Of a stretch of 64,000 nt of DNA, positions 1-9,099 are shown one piece after another. Where the stretch lies: positions 3,410,001 to 3,474,000 of the forward strand of contig NC_003552.1 in assembly GCF_000007345.1 (NCBI RefSeq), read 5' to 3'. Made by a program: the position numbers and the translations under genes. Under the pieces are notes generated by a model. It ran no database searches. It worked only from the letters and a program-made list of their open reading frames with translations, and had not been told where the DNA came from. How positions within the stretch are numbered: position 1 is the stretch's first letter; every line of letters starts with the position of its first letter. The DNA is from Methanosarcina acetivorans C2A. GTDB lineage: Archaea; Halobacteriota; Methanosarcinia; Methanosarcinales; Methanosarcinaceae.

Positions 1-480
1 TCCCAGAGTAGTTGTCCAGTTTTCGTTCCTCTGCTACCAAAAGAGCAGTTGATGAATTTTTTCCCAACTCTATCAACAGCAATCCAGATCCAGCAATATT
101 TTTTTTGTTGCCGATGTAAGTGTGCATCTCATCCAGTTCAACAATAGATATCTCATTTTCGCTTTTTAGCTCCTCTATCTCCTGACCAAATTTCTTTATC
201 CATTTTTGGACAGAAACATGACTTACCCCTAAAAATCGTCCTATTGAACGAAATCCTAATCCCTCAAGATAAAGTTGCAAAGCCTGTCTCTTAACTAAAG
301 GAGAACTAGCAGTTGATTTTAGCTCGACTGAATAGTTATATCCACAATCGTGGCATTTGTAGCGTTGACGTCCACAAACTATACCGTTTTTTGTGTGATT
401 GGAACTTTTGCATCTTGGGCAGTTCATGCAGAAATATAGGTTTTCATAATATATAACTATAATTAAATACCAATACCGAT
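1..480 (-). mobile_element. IS1-type element, left copy, 3' part outside window
   Basis: The first 427 bases encode, on the minus strand, the N-terminal part of an IS1-family transposase starting at 427. It has a CPRC...CHDC zinc ribbon, a helix-turn-helix around GFRSIGRFLGVSHVS and the first catalytic Asp in ELDEMHTYIG. The element end (ATCGGTATTGGTATTT read outward to inward) lies near 478-480. The same DNA recurs in opposite orientation from about 63420, so the two copies bracket the window as inverted repeats. The rest of the transposase lies upstream of base 1. Confidence 0.9.
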
Positions 481-482
481 CC

Positions 483-755
483 TTATTTAGTTGATCTTGC
501 TCTCGAGTATATAATATACAATCTGTCAATACGATACCATACAACATCATATGAAAATCTAGCATAAGAGAAAGGATAATTCACCCAAAAAACCACTTTC
601 TTGAGACGCGATAGATCTCTATAACCTTCTATCCGCATGGATTCGCTTAAAAATCCTTCCCAAATAAAAGATTTTTTCATATGTTCCCATCGCCTGAATA
701 TATGGGCTATTATGAGAAAAAAGGTACAAACGATTGCGAATTGTTTTTTTGTCAT
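483..755 (-). CDS. Small membrane-anchored protein, paralogue of 6909-7196
   Basis: This 90-residue protein starts with a hydrophobic segment (FAIVCTFFLIIAHIF) followed by a basic, aromatic-rich tail with motifs such as GFLSESMRIEGYRDLSR and YPFSYARF. I do not recognise the family. It is considered real because a second gene at 6909-7196 encodes a clearly homologous protein with mostly conservative substitutions along its whole length. One N-terminal membrane anchor with a cytoplasmic tail is likely. Its stop codon lies only a few bases from the IS1-type element end, so the element inserted directly downstream. Confidence 0.6.
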   Translation of the reverse strand: MTKKQFAIVCTFFLIIAHIFRRWEHMKKSFIWEGFLSESMRIEGYRDLSRLKKVVFWVNYPFSYARFSYDVVWYRIDRLYIIYSRARSTK

Positions 756-874
756 TTTTCACCCCCAACGACTCAATAAAGTTAATAATAACAGGTTAAC
801 AGGAAAATGCATTAAAGCAATACATTTCTTACAGATCCTATCTTAACTGAATACAAATGAATATCTCTTCAAAA

Positions 875-1048
875 TTATACTTTCTTTCTTCCCATTTTCT
901 TTCGCACATACCGTAAAACCCCATAAGAACAACCCAACAGAAGCATAATCTTAAAGGGTTTCTCACCTGCTTTGAGGAGTTCTTCGATTTTTTCATGATC
1001 GTATTTTGGTTTCTGACCTTTCCTTTTTGGAGGAAATTGGTGACTCAT
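875..1048 (-). CDS. 57-residue basic protein, possible helix-turn-helix
   Basis: This short ORF opens with ATG at 1048, preceded by a GAGGTG ribosome-binding site, and encodes 57 residues. The N-terminus is basic and proline-rich (FPPKRKGQKPKYDHEK). Two predicted helices follow around IEELLKAGEKPFKIMLLLG and SYGVLRYVRKKMGRKK. The alternating helix and short-turn pattern resembles the DNA-binding helix-turn-helix of small regulators or resolvase tails, but this is inference from pattern only. It is lysine and arginine rich, consistent with nucleic-acid binding. No partner gene is adjacent. Confidence 0.5.
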   Translation of the reverse strand: MSHQFPPKRKGQKPKYDHEKIEELLKAGEKPFKIMLLLGCSYGVLRYVRKKMGRKKV

Positions 1049-1352
1049 TAAGATTTCACCTCTTCATACAATTTACTGTACTTTCAAGTCTATGAGGGCT
1101 GGTCATTTTATAGGTTCAACTGTAGCTGAAAAAATTCCTTAGCTTCCATAGACTTGATAGAACCTCAAGAAAGTTGAAAAAATCACTCAGCAGTCCCATA
1201 TACCCTTCTCCACAATATAAGCATATTATGTCAAAAATATAAAAGCCTTTCATATTAATTATTAATTTAAACTATTAATATTTCGTCTCTCCAATGTTTC
1301 CAAAAGCTTGTGTGCCGAAAATTTTGTTCATTCTAATGGTCTCTGTACCTTA
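1049..1352. other. Intergenic, contains a 10-bp inverted repeat
   Basis: No gene is seen here. CAAGTCTATG at 1085-1094 is matched by its reverse complement CATAGACTTG at 1147-1156, giving a possible stem with a loop of about 52 bases. Just before the IS lies ATTCTAATGGTCTCTGT, which occurs again at about 2957-2973, so the target held a short tandem repeat before the insertion. Confidence 0.4.
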
Positions 1353-2949
1353 GAGTCTTTTTAATTTTTTCTGGTTTTTCTTCAATTTCAAGACAACCAC
1401 AAAATTTCATCCCAATTTGAGCAAATCAATTCACTCATTTAAAAATGTTGATTCATTTACACAAGCATTCACCAAAATTTTCCAAATTGTGGAACTATTT
1501 TTGTGGGAATTTCCGACAGCTACAGCTATAAGCCATCAAGTTTAAGAACTAATTATTCTCCAATTCTAGCATTATCCATATTGGAATCTTGCTCTCATTA
1601 AAGGTGAGAAACCTTTCCATTTTCCAGTGCTGAAACACCGTTTGTTGAAAAAAGTAAATAGATTGTAACAAAAATTAGTTAGTCCATTATCGGTTTTGAA
1701 TGACCTTGCTTTGTCTACGATATCACATATCAAAGAAAATATTTGTTCCATTGTATTATCTGTCTCAGGTGTAAAACCTTTTTTCAAGAAGCTCACATTC
1801 TTGCTGAAAATCTCTTCGGCATAAGAAATCGCTTTATGAGACGCTTCAGAAAGTTCAAGATCAGAGTTAAATTCTCGTATCTTCTGAATATGCGCAACAG
1901 CACTGATAACCGTATCAGAAAGTATCAATTGAGATATCTCATTGTAGGTAATCTTATCGTTATCTGGAATCTCTTCAATAGAACTGAATTCCTCATAATA
2001 CCTCTTACTAACGTTTTTTAATTGATGAAACACACAAAAAGAATGAGTCACTTCAGGAAAGACCATTTTTACGGCTCCAATGATCGCTTTATCCTCATCA
2101 GAAACAATCTTTTTGATTTTATCTTCAGGAAATCGGTTCTTTATTCGTATAAAAAGAGGCATCAGAGCCTCAATTGTTGGTAACCTCTCAGTTACTTCAA
2201 AATCTAAAATGACCTTCTCTTTGGTAGCAACAACGTAAACAGATTTATATCGCATTTTTTTCCATTCTTTCTTTGTGAGTTTCGTTCCAATAAATTCTTC
2301 AAGCTTTTTTTTCCATCCATTCTTGATCCAATTCCCATCAACATACAATGTTTCTTCAAAGCTAACTCCTTGGTTCAAAAGTTCTTGCTTTGAAAGTTTT
2401 GCTAGTTTCTGTTCATATAACCACAATGAAGTGGGACAAGGAGCTCTTCCACAGACATTTATTACTCCTTCTGTATATGTTTCCCCAATTCGCCGAGAAT
2501 TGTGCAGACTGCATCGTCCATCGTATCTGACATTTATTTGTGTATCATAATATTCAGAACTGTAATTTGCAGAACCCTGAACACCAATAACCCGATCATG
2601 ATAATGTTTCTTACAAGTGGGACAAAGCCAGTATGTAACATTGAGAGATATAGTGCCGTAACGTGATATAATAAAACGAGTGTGATGAGAGTTAACATGT
2701 AATTTACTTCCACAACTATCACACTGAGTAGGGGAGAATATAGAGAACATAGGATAGTATCGATTTTCAACCAAAACTTTTGGCAAAGGAATTATTATTT
2801 TGCCGTCAACTATCGTTTTTATCATTGATTTATCTATTGCAATGTTTCCTTTTCCCATAAATAGAAAAAATATATCAATATAATTAAAATTTTATTGTTT
2901 TGCACGATATAGAGGGAAAACGAAAAACCAGAAAATAATAAAAAGTCTC
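1353..2949 (-). mobile_element. MULE/IS256-like insertion sequence, intact copy 1
   Basis: The element has imperfect terminal inverted repeats (GAGTCTTTTTAATTTTTTCT at the left; GAGACTTTTTATTATTTTCT as the complement at the right). It is flanked by a perfect 8-bp target duplication GTACCTTA at 1345-1352 and 2950-2957. Two further copies lie at 18367-21574 and 30522-32117. Only this copy has an uninterrupted transposase, so it could be the active source. Confidence 0.92.
1572..2858 (-). CDS. MULE-type DDE transposase (full length)
   Basis: This 428-residue transposase has an N-terminal zinc-binding region (CDSC near residue 42, then CPTCKKHYH near residue 80). A catalytic core follows with Asp in LYVDGNW, Asp in VSDEDKAIIGAV and the C-x-FH-x-LKN signature (HSFCVFHQLKNV) typical of the MULE/IS256 superfamily. 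The 8-bp target duplication agrees with that superfamily. Compared with the other copies it reads through the position where the copy at 30.8 kb has a premature stop. I cannot assign an ISfinder name without a search. Confidence 0.88.
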   Translation of the reverse strand: MGKGNIAIDKSMIKTIVDGKIIIPLPKVLVENRYYPMFSIFSPTQCDSCGSKLHVNSHHTRFIISRYGTISLNVTYWLCPTCKKHYHDRVIGVQGSANYSSEYYDTQINVRYDGRCSLHNSRRIGETYTEGVINVCGRAPCPTSLWLYEQKLAKLSKQELLNQGVSFEETLYVDGNWIKNGWKKKLEEFIGTKLTKKEWKKMRYKSVYVVATKEKVILDFEVTERLPTIEALMPLFIRIKNRFPEDKIKKIVSDEDKAIIGAVKMVFPEVTHSFCVFHQLKNVSKRYYEEFSSIEEIPDNDKITYNEISQLILSDTVISAVAHIQKIREFNSDLELSEASHKAISYAEEIFSKNVSFLKKGFTPETDNTMEQIFSLICDIVDKARSFKTDNGLTNFCYNLFTFFNKRCFSTGKWKGFSPLMRARFQYG

Positions 2950-3205
2950 GTACCTTATTCTAATGGTCTCTGTCTTATCCCTACTGCAAAAAACGGTTCT
3001 GTTGCAATAATCATAAATATAAAAGTAAAAATTAGTTGCGGTGCAATGAATATACAAAAGCGGAATATTCCTGAGAAAATAGCTAGATTTAAACAGATAT
3101 TCCGAATAACTTGTTTAATAAAATTGACTTCAGTAAGAACACATTAGCAACAGTGAAAGCACTAACCCGTGTAAGAACTAACATTTTTATTATTAATTGA
3201 TGTAT

Positions 3206-3391
3206 CTAAAAAAACCTCCTGCTTACATAGTTATTTACATTATCCACTCCCTTTTTCAATTGCTCTTGATGTCGTTTATTTAGAATCTTTTGTCTTATGT
3301 CACAAGAATCAATTTTCTCAATTTCATAATCAGGCTTAACAAAATCCAGTTTTTCCTTTTTGCTTGTAAGATTATGGGCTAATTCTCTCAC
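3206..3391 (-). CDS. Hypothetical 61-residue charged protein
   Basis: The ORF uses GTG at 3391, with a purine-rich GAAGGTGAG just upstream, and encodes a highly charged soluble peptide with a Lys/Asp/Glu-rich middle and a basic end (VSRRFF). There is no membrane segment or recognised motif. No paralogue was seen in the window. It could be a small real gene or a chance ORF in AT-rich DNA; the charged, non-repetitive composition slightly favours a real but possibly truncated gene. Confidence 0.3.
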   Translation of the reverse strand: MRELAHNLTSKKEKLDFVKPDYEIEKIDSCDIRQKILNKRHQEQLKKGVDNVNNYVSRRFF

Positions 3392-3450
3392 CTTCAGAAA
3401 TATAACATAGCCTCAGGTACTTTCTTTTCCTTGGAAACTGCCTTTTTTAT

Positions 3451-3583
3451 TGAGCCTATCCCAAAACCCATTTTTAATCTCAATTCTAAGAATTATTAAG
3501 GATTGCTTTCATGATCAGAAGCTCTATTTGTCACTTAAATACGGAGATCTAAAGAAGTAAATTTTGAGTTTTGGATCGGCTCA
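3451..3583. mobile_element. MITE family 1, copy 1
   Basis: This 133-bp non-coding element is bounded by inverted repeats TGAGCCTATCCCAAAACCC and GAGTTTTGGATCGGCTCA. The interior shares several blocks with the inverted copy at 55669-55798, including AGGATTGCTT and AAATTTTGAGTTTTGG. It has no coding capacity, so it needs a transposase supplied elsewhere. Confidence 0.75.
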
Positions 3584-3809
3584 TTCAGTATATTTGAAAA
3601 CTCATAAACATTTCCCTGGCTCCTGTACTTGTCAAACAGTAATAAATAATATATGGTGGCATCATAAAATAATAGGATCGATTGCTTTTTGCTAAGTAAA
3701 CCCATTTTATAACATCAAATACAAAATAATCTTACAATCTTGGGTTAAGACCTTTTTATAGTTAGGCAAGTGAAATTACAGAATCTTTATTAGTTAGCCA
3801 CTTCTCCTA

Positions 3810-5018
3810 CTAGTGTCGAGTCAATCCTCAATTGTCGGATAAAGACGTGACAATTTTATCCTTGCATCATCTGTTGTGAATTGCCAATTAACCTTTGAAT
3901 TTTTGTTGTTTCTGTAATTTTGCCATGTGCATACTTCTTTCCTAACAAGTTCGATGTTATCCATTCTTCTTTTTAAACATTGACCTGTAAGTACGTTCAG
4001 TTCAATCTCTGCCATGTTCAACCAGCTTCCATGTTTTGGTGTGTACACGAACTCAAATTTGTCCCACAGCGCCTTTGCTTTGGGTGGTGGAAATGTTTCG
4101 TAGAGAGATCCAGGTATATGCGTGTTTAGATTGTCCATAACTAACGTAATTTTATCTGCATTTTCATGTTGACCTTCTATTTCTTCCAGGAAATAAGCCC
4201 ATTCTCGCTTTGTTTTTCTTTCAGTAATCTTTACCATTCTTTTCCCTGTCAATGGTTCACAAGCAAGGAATACATTGCACACCCCATTTCGCTCATATTC
4301 ATAATCGTACCTGGATGGCTTTCCTGGTGAGCAGGGAATAGGAATCCTGGTTTCTGCAATCAGTTGTTTTGGGGATTCGTCCATACATACAACAGGATTT
4401 CGTGGATCAAACGGACGTTTATAAACATCCAGAACCATTTCCATATTCGCAACAAAGCTACTGTTTTGTTCTGGAGGAATTACCCATTGTTTCTTTTGCC
4501 AGGGTTTAATTTCGTTTTTTTAAAGTACGCCGTACTGTTTCGTGAGAAATATCCTCGAAATAGCCAAGTTCTACAGCCTTATCGGCTAATAATCTCAAAG
4601 ACCATCTTGCAAAACCTTCAGGGGGTTGACTGCAACTAAGGGCGACTAAATGGGCTTCAGCGTCACCATCAACTTTTTTAGTATAAATGCGATCGCTTTC
4701 TTTCCCGTTGAGGGCAACTTCAAGTCCTTCTTCAACAAATCGCTTCTTAACACGGTCAATTTTTTTCATACTAATATTCAGGACACGTGAGATTTCTTCA
4801 TTGGTTGAATGGGTAACATTCAATTCACTTTTATCGCAATTAAGCAAGATCAGAGCATTGAGAATTTGTTGAGAGTTATGTTTTCCCTTTGAAGCAAGTT
4901 CACAAAGAGATCTACGTTCATCTTCGGTAAGTGTCACAGTATATCTAATCATAAATGATACTTATGAAGATCATTCTATGTATCTCTTAAGACCTTTCAT
5001 CGTTGACGCGACACTAGT
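3810..5018 (-). mobile_element. IS630-family insertion sequence
   Basis: Terminal inverted repeats CTAGTGTCGAGTCAA (left) and its near-complement ending CGACACTAG (right) are flanked by TA dinucleotides at 3808-3809 and 5019-5020. This is the expected TA target duplication of IS630/Tc1-mariner elements. It carries one transposase locus split in two frames. Confidence 0.9.
3821..4952 (-). pseudogene. IS630 transposase in two frames
   Basis: The 5' ORF (4952 down to 4506, 148 residues) is the paired helix-turn-helix DNA-binding half. The 3' ORF (to 3821) carries the DDE domain with Asp in VVCMDESPKQL, Asp in TLVMDNLNTH and Glu in WLNMAEIELN. The frames meet at a run of seven A on the coding strand near 4514-4520. 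The downstream frame continues NEIKPWQKKQ without loss, and the offset is equivalent to +1. This is either programmed frameshifting, known in some IS630 elements, or a one-base expansion of the homopolymer. Confidence 0.82.
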
Positions 5019-5359
5019 AGATAATTTGAACTTTACTTTGTATTTCTTCCTACAGTTCGAAATTGAAGTTAATTTTATGTTTAAGTTTCTATCGTTTGTG
5101 AAATACGACTATTAAAGGGAAAAAAATTCTATAAAGGAAAATTGAAATTCTACAACTGTATGTATAATCCATAATAAAGTCAAAACAAGAATATAAATAC
5201 TATCTAGAAACAGATAGAATTGCTCTAGACATAAAAAGAACGAACCTGAGATTTTTTAATGAAATATGGATATTTCAGAGATTATTAAGGAAAGTTGAGT
5301 ATTATAAAAATTGCAAAAATTCTATTTTTTACCGTCCCTACTATTGTTATTTATATTTA

Positions 5360-5782
5360 ATGTTTTACCTACTAAAAATATTTCTTGGTTTTCATGTTGG
5401 ACTAAATGTTTTCGGTCCAGGATTAGCCATAAGTCATGTAGGTACGATTATTGTCAACGGAAACGCAAGAATAGGTGAGAATTGCAGGATACACGTATGT
5501 ACGGTCATCGGAACTAAAGCAGGAACAAGTGGAAAAACACCAAAAATAGGAAATAATGTTTACATTGGGCCAGGAGCAAAAATATTTAGAGATATAGAAA
5601 TTGCGGATGGAATAGCTATAGGAGCTAATTCAGTCGTGAATAAGTCATTTACAGAACCAAATATTGGGATTGCAGGGATTCCAGCTAAGAAAATAAACGG
5701 TAGAGGTTCTGAGGGACTGGTCCCCAAAAAGTTGCTCATAGAACTAAAAAAAGATTATCCTGAACTTTTCGAAAAAACCTGA
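5360..5782 (+). CDS. Serine acetyltransferase-like left-handed beta-helix protein, N-truncated
   Basis: The 140 residues carry hexapeptide repeats (IGENCRIHVCTVIG, IGNNVYIGPGAKIF, IADGIAIGANSVV) typical of serine acetyltransferase and related surface-polysaccharide acyltransferases that use acetyl-CoA. The catalytic-type His is in LAISHVGTIIV. The reading frame stays open and protein-like upstream of the ATG at 5360 (RKVEYYKNCKNSIFY, as in the N-terminus of this family) back to at least 5250, but no in-frame ATG or GTG is present there. The normal start therefore seems lost or replaced by a rare codon. The 3' end runs into a cas1 relic on the other strand. Confidence 0.7.
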   Translation: MFYLLKIFLGFHVGLNVFGPGLAISHVGTIIVNGNARIGENCRIHVCTVIGTKAGTSGKTPKIGNNVYIGPGAKIFRDIEIADGIAIGANSVVNKSFTEPNIGIAGIPAKKINGRGSEGLVPKKLLIELKKDYPELFEKT

Positions 5783-6240
5783 CGAATAATCGGGTATTAC
5801 CAGAACTTCCATCATGCCTCTTTATTTTCAAAATTTTCCTGATGCTCTTTACATCTCTTAGTTTTGTGCGTTCATACAATACGTCAAATTTAATTTCAGA
5901 ATACTTTAATTTAAGGTCGTCAATAACAGCCTGGGACTTGCTAAATTTAACTTCGATGAACTCCTTTGCCATTTCAAGCCTTTTTTCCTGATCTTCAAAA
6001 GCATGATACCGAACAAACTTTGTTTTTACATTAGTACTTTTAGGAGGAAGCACAGTTGTTAAGAGCTTGCTGTTCCAATCTAAGATAGAAACTTGGACAT
6101 TATGCCTGATTCGGCTCTTAAATGGAATTGAAAAGAGTTCCTCTTGGAAACTCTTTCTGGGTGCTTGGAGCAGTTCTGATTGTGAGACACAGGTAAAAAT
6201 AAGGTTGTTTATGATCCAATTAAACGGCTATTCTGCTTCA
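5736..6240 (-). pseudogene. Degraded cas1 (CRISPR integrase) fragment
   Basis: In one frame on the minus strand, roughly 6200 to 5810 reads ..HNVQVSILDWNSKLLTTVLPP, then KFVRYHAFEDQEKRLEMAKE, FIEVKFSKSQAVIDDLK and SIRKILKI. This matches the mid-region of Cas1, where the sequence normally reads DWnGkLLttmlPP, then QY..f.D..kRl.lAkkfieaK. The N-terminal beta domain and the C-terminal half with the catalytic His and Asp are missing; after SIRKILKIK the frame turns into unrelated residues. No cas2, cas4 or effector gene is nearby. The assignment rests on motif memory, not a search. Confidence 0.5.
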
Positions 6241-6243
6241 CTT

Positions 6244-6297
6244 AAAAGGTAGTATCTATAGAAAAGGTAGTATCTATAGAAAAGGTAGTATCTATGA
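6244..6297. repeat. 18-bp tandem repeat, three units
   Basis: AAAAGGTAGTATCTATAG is repeated head to tail three times, the last unit diverging at its end. It sits directly upstream of the cas1 relic but has no spacers, so it is not a CRISPR array. Confidence 0.85.
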
Positions 6298-6378
6298 GTT
6301 TGTTATAAAACCAGAAGATCAAGCAGGGAAGGTCAAAGCAGTTTGGAAAGGGGGAGAAATGTGAGTACGTATAACAAT

Positions 6379-6744
6379 GGCATTCTTTCATTCAGGTTCA
6401 GGAACGAGAGAATCGAAGTAATGCTGGTTCATCCGGGTGGGCCGATCTGGGAGAGTTAAATCAACCTAATAGAAAAATAGTGCATTTATGGGCTCTTGAA
6501 AAAGACCTGGATAACATAATTGTAAGTAATACATTTACGCCTGAGTGGCCAAAAAACTCCGGGAAAATACACGAGTATTCAGAGGTCGGCAAAGCAGGAT
6601 GGTTCGATATTGAGCTGGCTAAGAAAAAAAATTAGAAAAGGACAAATTGGTTTTATTGGTAAACTCATGGATGCTATAAATTATTCCCAGAAGGAAGAGC
6701 ACATGGACAGGGAAAAAAGGTGTAGACAAACTACATTATTTTAA
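6379..6744 (+). pseudogene. NUDIX hydrolase relic lacking the Nudix box
   Basis: The plus strand reads FRNERIEVMLVHPGGPIWES followed by a stop. In a shifted frame it continues NRKIVHLWALEKDLDNII, SNTFTPEWPKNSGKIHEY and VGKAGWFDIELAKKKI. These are the first strand and the C-terminal half of a NUDIX-fold protein (MLVHPGGP..W and EWPp.SGk..e.PEvd.agWF). The segment with the GX5EX7REUXEEXGU box is deleted, and an A-run at about 6624-6631 adds a second frameshift. The gene cannot encode an active hydrolase. Confidence 0.6.
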
Positions 6745-6908
6745 ACGATAACAAAGTTTGATGATCTGGAGAGAAAACTTATAAGACTATAATTACCGTA
6801 GATGTTTCTTATCGATTTTGCTCATGCCAACCACAGCAAAAAAAGAGGGGATTTTACCCCCTAAATAAATTATACTTTGAGAAGTTCAAATCTTATGGCC
6901 TTCAATAC

Positions 6909-7196
6909 TTATTTAATTAATCTTGCTCTCGAATATATGAAATACAATCTGTCAATACGATACCATACAACATCATATAAAAATCTAGCATAAGAGAATG
7001 GATAATTCGCCCAAAAAACCAATTTCTTGAAACGCGATAGCTCTCTATAACCCTCTACCCGCATGGATTCGCTTAAAAATCCCTTCCAGATAAGAGATTT
7101 TTGCATATGTTTCCATCGCCTGAATATATGGGCTATTATAAGTAAGAAGATACCAGCGATTGCGAATTGTTTTTTTGTCACCTTTTCACCCCCCAA
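6909..7196 (-). CDS. Small membrane-anchored protein, paralogue of 483-755
   Basis: This 95-residue protein has one N-terminal hydrophobic helix (FAIAGIFLLIIAHIF) and a basic aromatic tail almost superimposable on the protein at 483-755. The substitutions are mostly conservative (WEHMKKS/WKHMQKS, VNYPFSYARF/ANYPFSYARF), which suggests both were under selection after duplication. The first residues MGGEK are not in the paralogue; the Lys-Lys-Gln start region (TKKQFAI) is shared, so an internal start is possible. Function unknown. Confidence 0.6.
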   Translation of the reverse strand: MGGEKVTKKQFAIAGIFLLIIAHIFRRWKHMQKSLIWKGFLSESMRVEGYRELSRFKKLVFWANYPFSYARFLYDVVWYRIDRLYFIYSRARLIK

Positions 7197-7689
7197 TGAC
7201 TTAACAAACTTAATAATATTAATTAGATAATCTCGAATAGGACAAACTTTCCTGTATTTAGCTAAACTAGACCTCGAACCAACCTATTTCGAAATTAAAG
7301 TTCTTGTTGGAAAATTTTCAAACATTTTCAAAAAATAAGAAAATCTTATTTTTGATAGTTCGACATGTTCAAATATATCTCCGTCCTCCTATAAATTTTT
7401 GTTCCAAAAAGACTTGAATTGTCCAGTTCCCATATAATTGGACATTTTCTAATGGAAAGTCCCTGCCTTCAAAAGTTTGCTTATATGCACGCAGCCTTAT
7501 GTCCTATCTGATTGTATAATATACTCTTAGCCATAGGCGAGGGATTTTATCCGTTTACAAAGATATTCACAGGTTCGAATCCCACTTCTCACACAAAACT
7601 TTTGGGATATAGGTGACTCAAATTTTTTGTATGCTAGTACAGAGATAATGCACAACCATTTTTTCGAAAGTTGCCCTAACAGAAATTTC
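7197..7689. other. Intergenic region with tRNA-like and IS-like scraps
   Basis: No intact gene is present. The region contains GGTTCGAATCCC at 7572-7583. The stretch 7619-7690 is similar to 10752-10825, probably the tail of a transposase that occurs twice as debris. Confidence 0.4.
7571..7593 (+). other. tRNA 3'-end-like fragment, possible attachment-site remnant
   Basis: AGGTTCGAATCCCACTTCT looks like the T-loop and 3' acceptor strand of a tRNA. There is no matching 5' half, anticodon arm or perfect T-stem upstream. A tRNA 3' fragment without the rest of the gene is what an integrated and decayed element leaves at its attR, but no integrase gene is close by. Confidence 0.3.
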
Positions 7690-7854
7690 CTCTCTTTTTA
7701 TGGCGGCTTCATGACAAACTTCTGCATCCCTGACTACATGGGAATAGGAATATCAGCTGCTATGGGTGTCAACGGCGGTTAAGAATTCCCCATTTTCGGC
7801 GGATTAAAATTCCCCAATTCTCAATCCTTGAGAAAAGTTCGAGGATTGTGAATC

Positions 7855-9099
7855 ATGCTGAAAAAGGAGGATTTATTCTTGATTCGAGATTTAAGTTCAC
7901 AAAACTTGAGCATTAGTGAAATCGCCAGACAAACCGGTTTTGACAGGAAAACTGTGAGGAAATATCTCCAGCTGAAAACCTTACCTGAACCCCAGAAACG
8001 TCCCGGAAGAAAGAGCAAGCTTGATCCATATAAACCTTATATACTCAAAAAGCTTGAAGAAGGCTCCTACACTACTGCTCGGCTCTATCGGGAAATCAAA
8101 GAAATGGGTTTTGATGGAGGAATGACCATCGTCAAGGACTTTGTAAGAGAAGTCCGACCTCAGCAGGGAGTCCCTGCTGTATTCCGCTATGAAACAAAAC
8201 CAGGTGTACAGGCTCAGGTTGACTGGGCAGAGATGGGAACAGTTGAGGTTGATGGAAAGATAAAGAAACTCTTTTGCTTCAACATGATTCTTGGATATTC
8301 CAGGATGAAATATGTTGAATTTACACTGGGCATAGACACTTCCACTCTTATCCAGTGTCATCTGAACGCCTTTGAGTACTTTGGAGGATTTACACAGGAG
8401 ATTCTCTATGATAACATGAAACAGGTTGTTATCAAAAGAGCCTTAAAATCATCAGATTCTGAATGGAACTCACAGTTTGAGGATTTCTTCAAATGCTTTG
8501 GTTTTATTCCACGGTTATGCAGGCCTTACAGGCCTCAGACAAAAGGTAAAATTGAAAATACGGTAGGCTATGTCAAGAGGGATTTCTTCCTTGGAAGACG
8601 ATTTACCTCTCTCGAAGACCTGAACGCCCAAGTTCACAGGTGGTTGGAAAGGGTAAATTCAACTGTCCACGGAACAACCTATCAAATCCCCCTTGAACGT
8701 TTTAAGGAGGAGAAACTGATCCCTCTGGATCAGGTTCCTCCTTACAAAGTTGTCCATAAGGAGACCAGAAAGGTCTCCAGAGACTGTTATATTTCGTTCC
8801 TTGGAAATAAGTATTCTGTTCCTTACAGGTTTGCAGGAAGAACTGCAGAGCTTCAGATTTTTGAAGGAATATTCGAGGTCTATGTTGATTATGAGAAGGT
8901 TTGTGAACATGAAATTCTTTCAGGTAATTGTAGGGTTTCCAGAAAAAAGGAACATTTTCAGGGCCTCCTGAGTGAGATTCTTAAAGAGAATTCAAAATGC
9001 AAGAAAGAATTACAGATTCCGTTGAAGTTCTCAGGTCCTGAAGTTGAAAAGAGGTCTCTTGACATCTATGAAACATTCAGTGACGGTGATTTTGAATGA
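7855..9099 (+). CDS. istA: IS21 transposase IstA
   Basis: IstA is the DDE transposase of IS21 and works with the AAA+ helper IstB to form the strand-transfer complex. The 414 residues begin with a helix-turn-helix (LSISEIARQTGFDRKTVRKY, residues 20-40). The retroviral integrase-type core follows: Asp in QVDWAEMGTVEVDG, Asp in EILYDNMKQVV and Glu in TKGKIENTVGYVK. A C-terminal beta domain (YISFLGNKYSVPYRF) follows. The stop overlaps the istB start in ATGA, indicating translational coupling. Confidence 0.93.
   Translation: MLKKEDLFLIRDLSSQNLSISEIARQTGFDRKTVRKYLQLKTLPEPQKRPGRKSKLDPYKPYILKKLEEGSYTTARLYREIKEMGFDGGMTIVKDFVREVRPQQGVPAVFRYETKPGVQAQVDWAEMGTVEVDGKIKKLFCFNMILGYSRMKYVEFTLGIDTSTLIQCHLNAFEYFGGFTQEILYDNMKQVVIKRALKSSDSEWNSQFEDFFKCFGFIPRLCRPYRPQTKGKIENTVGYVKRDFFLGRRFTSLEDLNAQVHRWLERVNSTVHGTTYQIPLERFKEEKLIPLDQVPPYKVVHKETRKVSRDCYISFLGNKYSVPYRFAGRTAELQIFEGIFEVYVDYEKVCEHEILSGNCRVSRKKEHFQGLLSEILKENSKCKKELQIPLKFSGPEVEKRSLDIYETFSDGDFE

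Noticed and set aside
6244-6297. CRISPR repeats beside the cas1 relic
   Set aside because: Only three 18-bp units in direct tandem without spacers.
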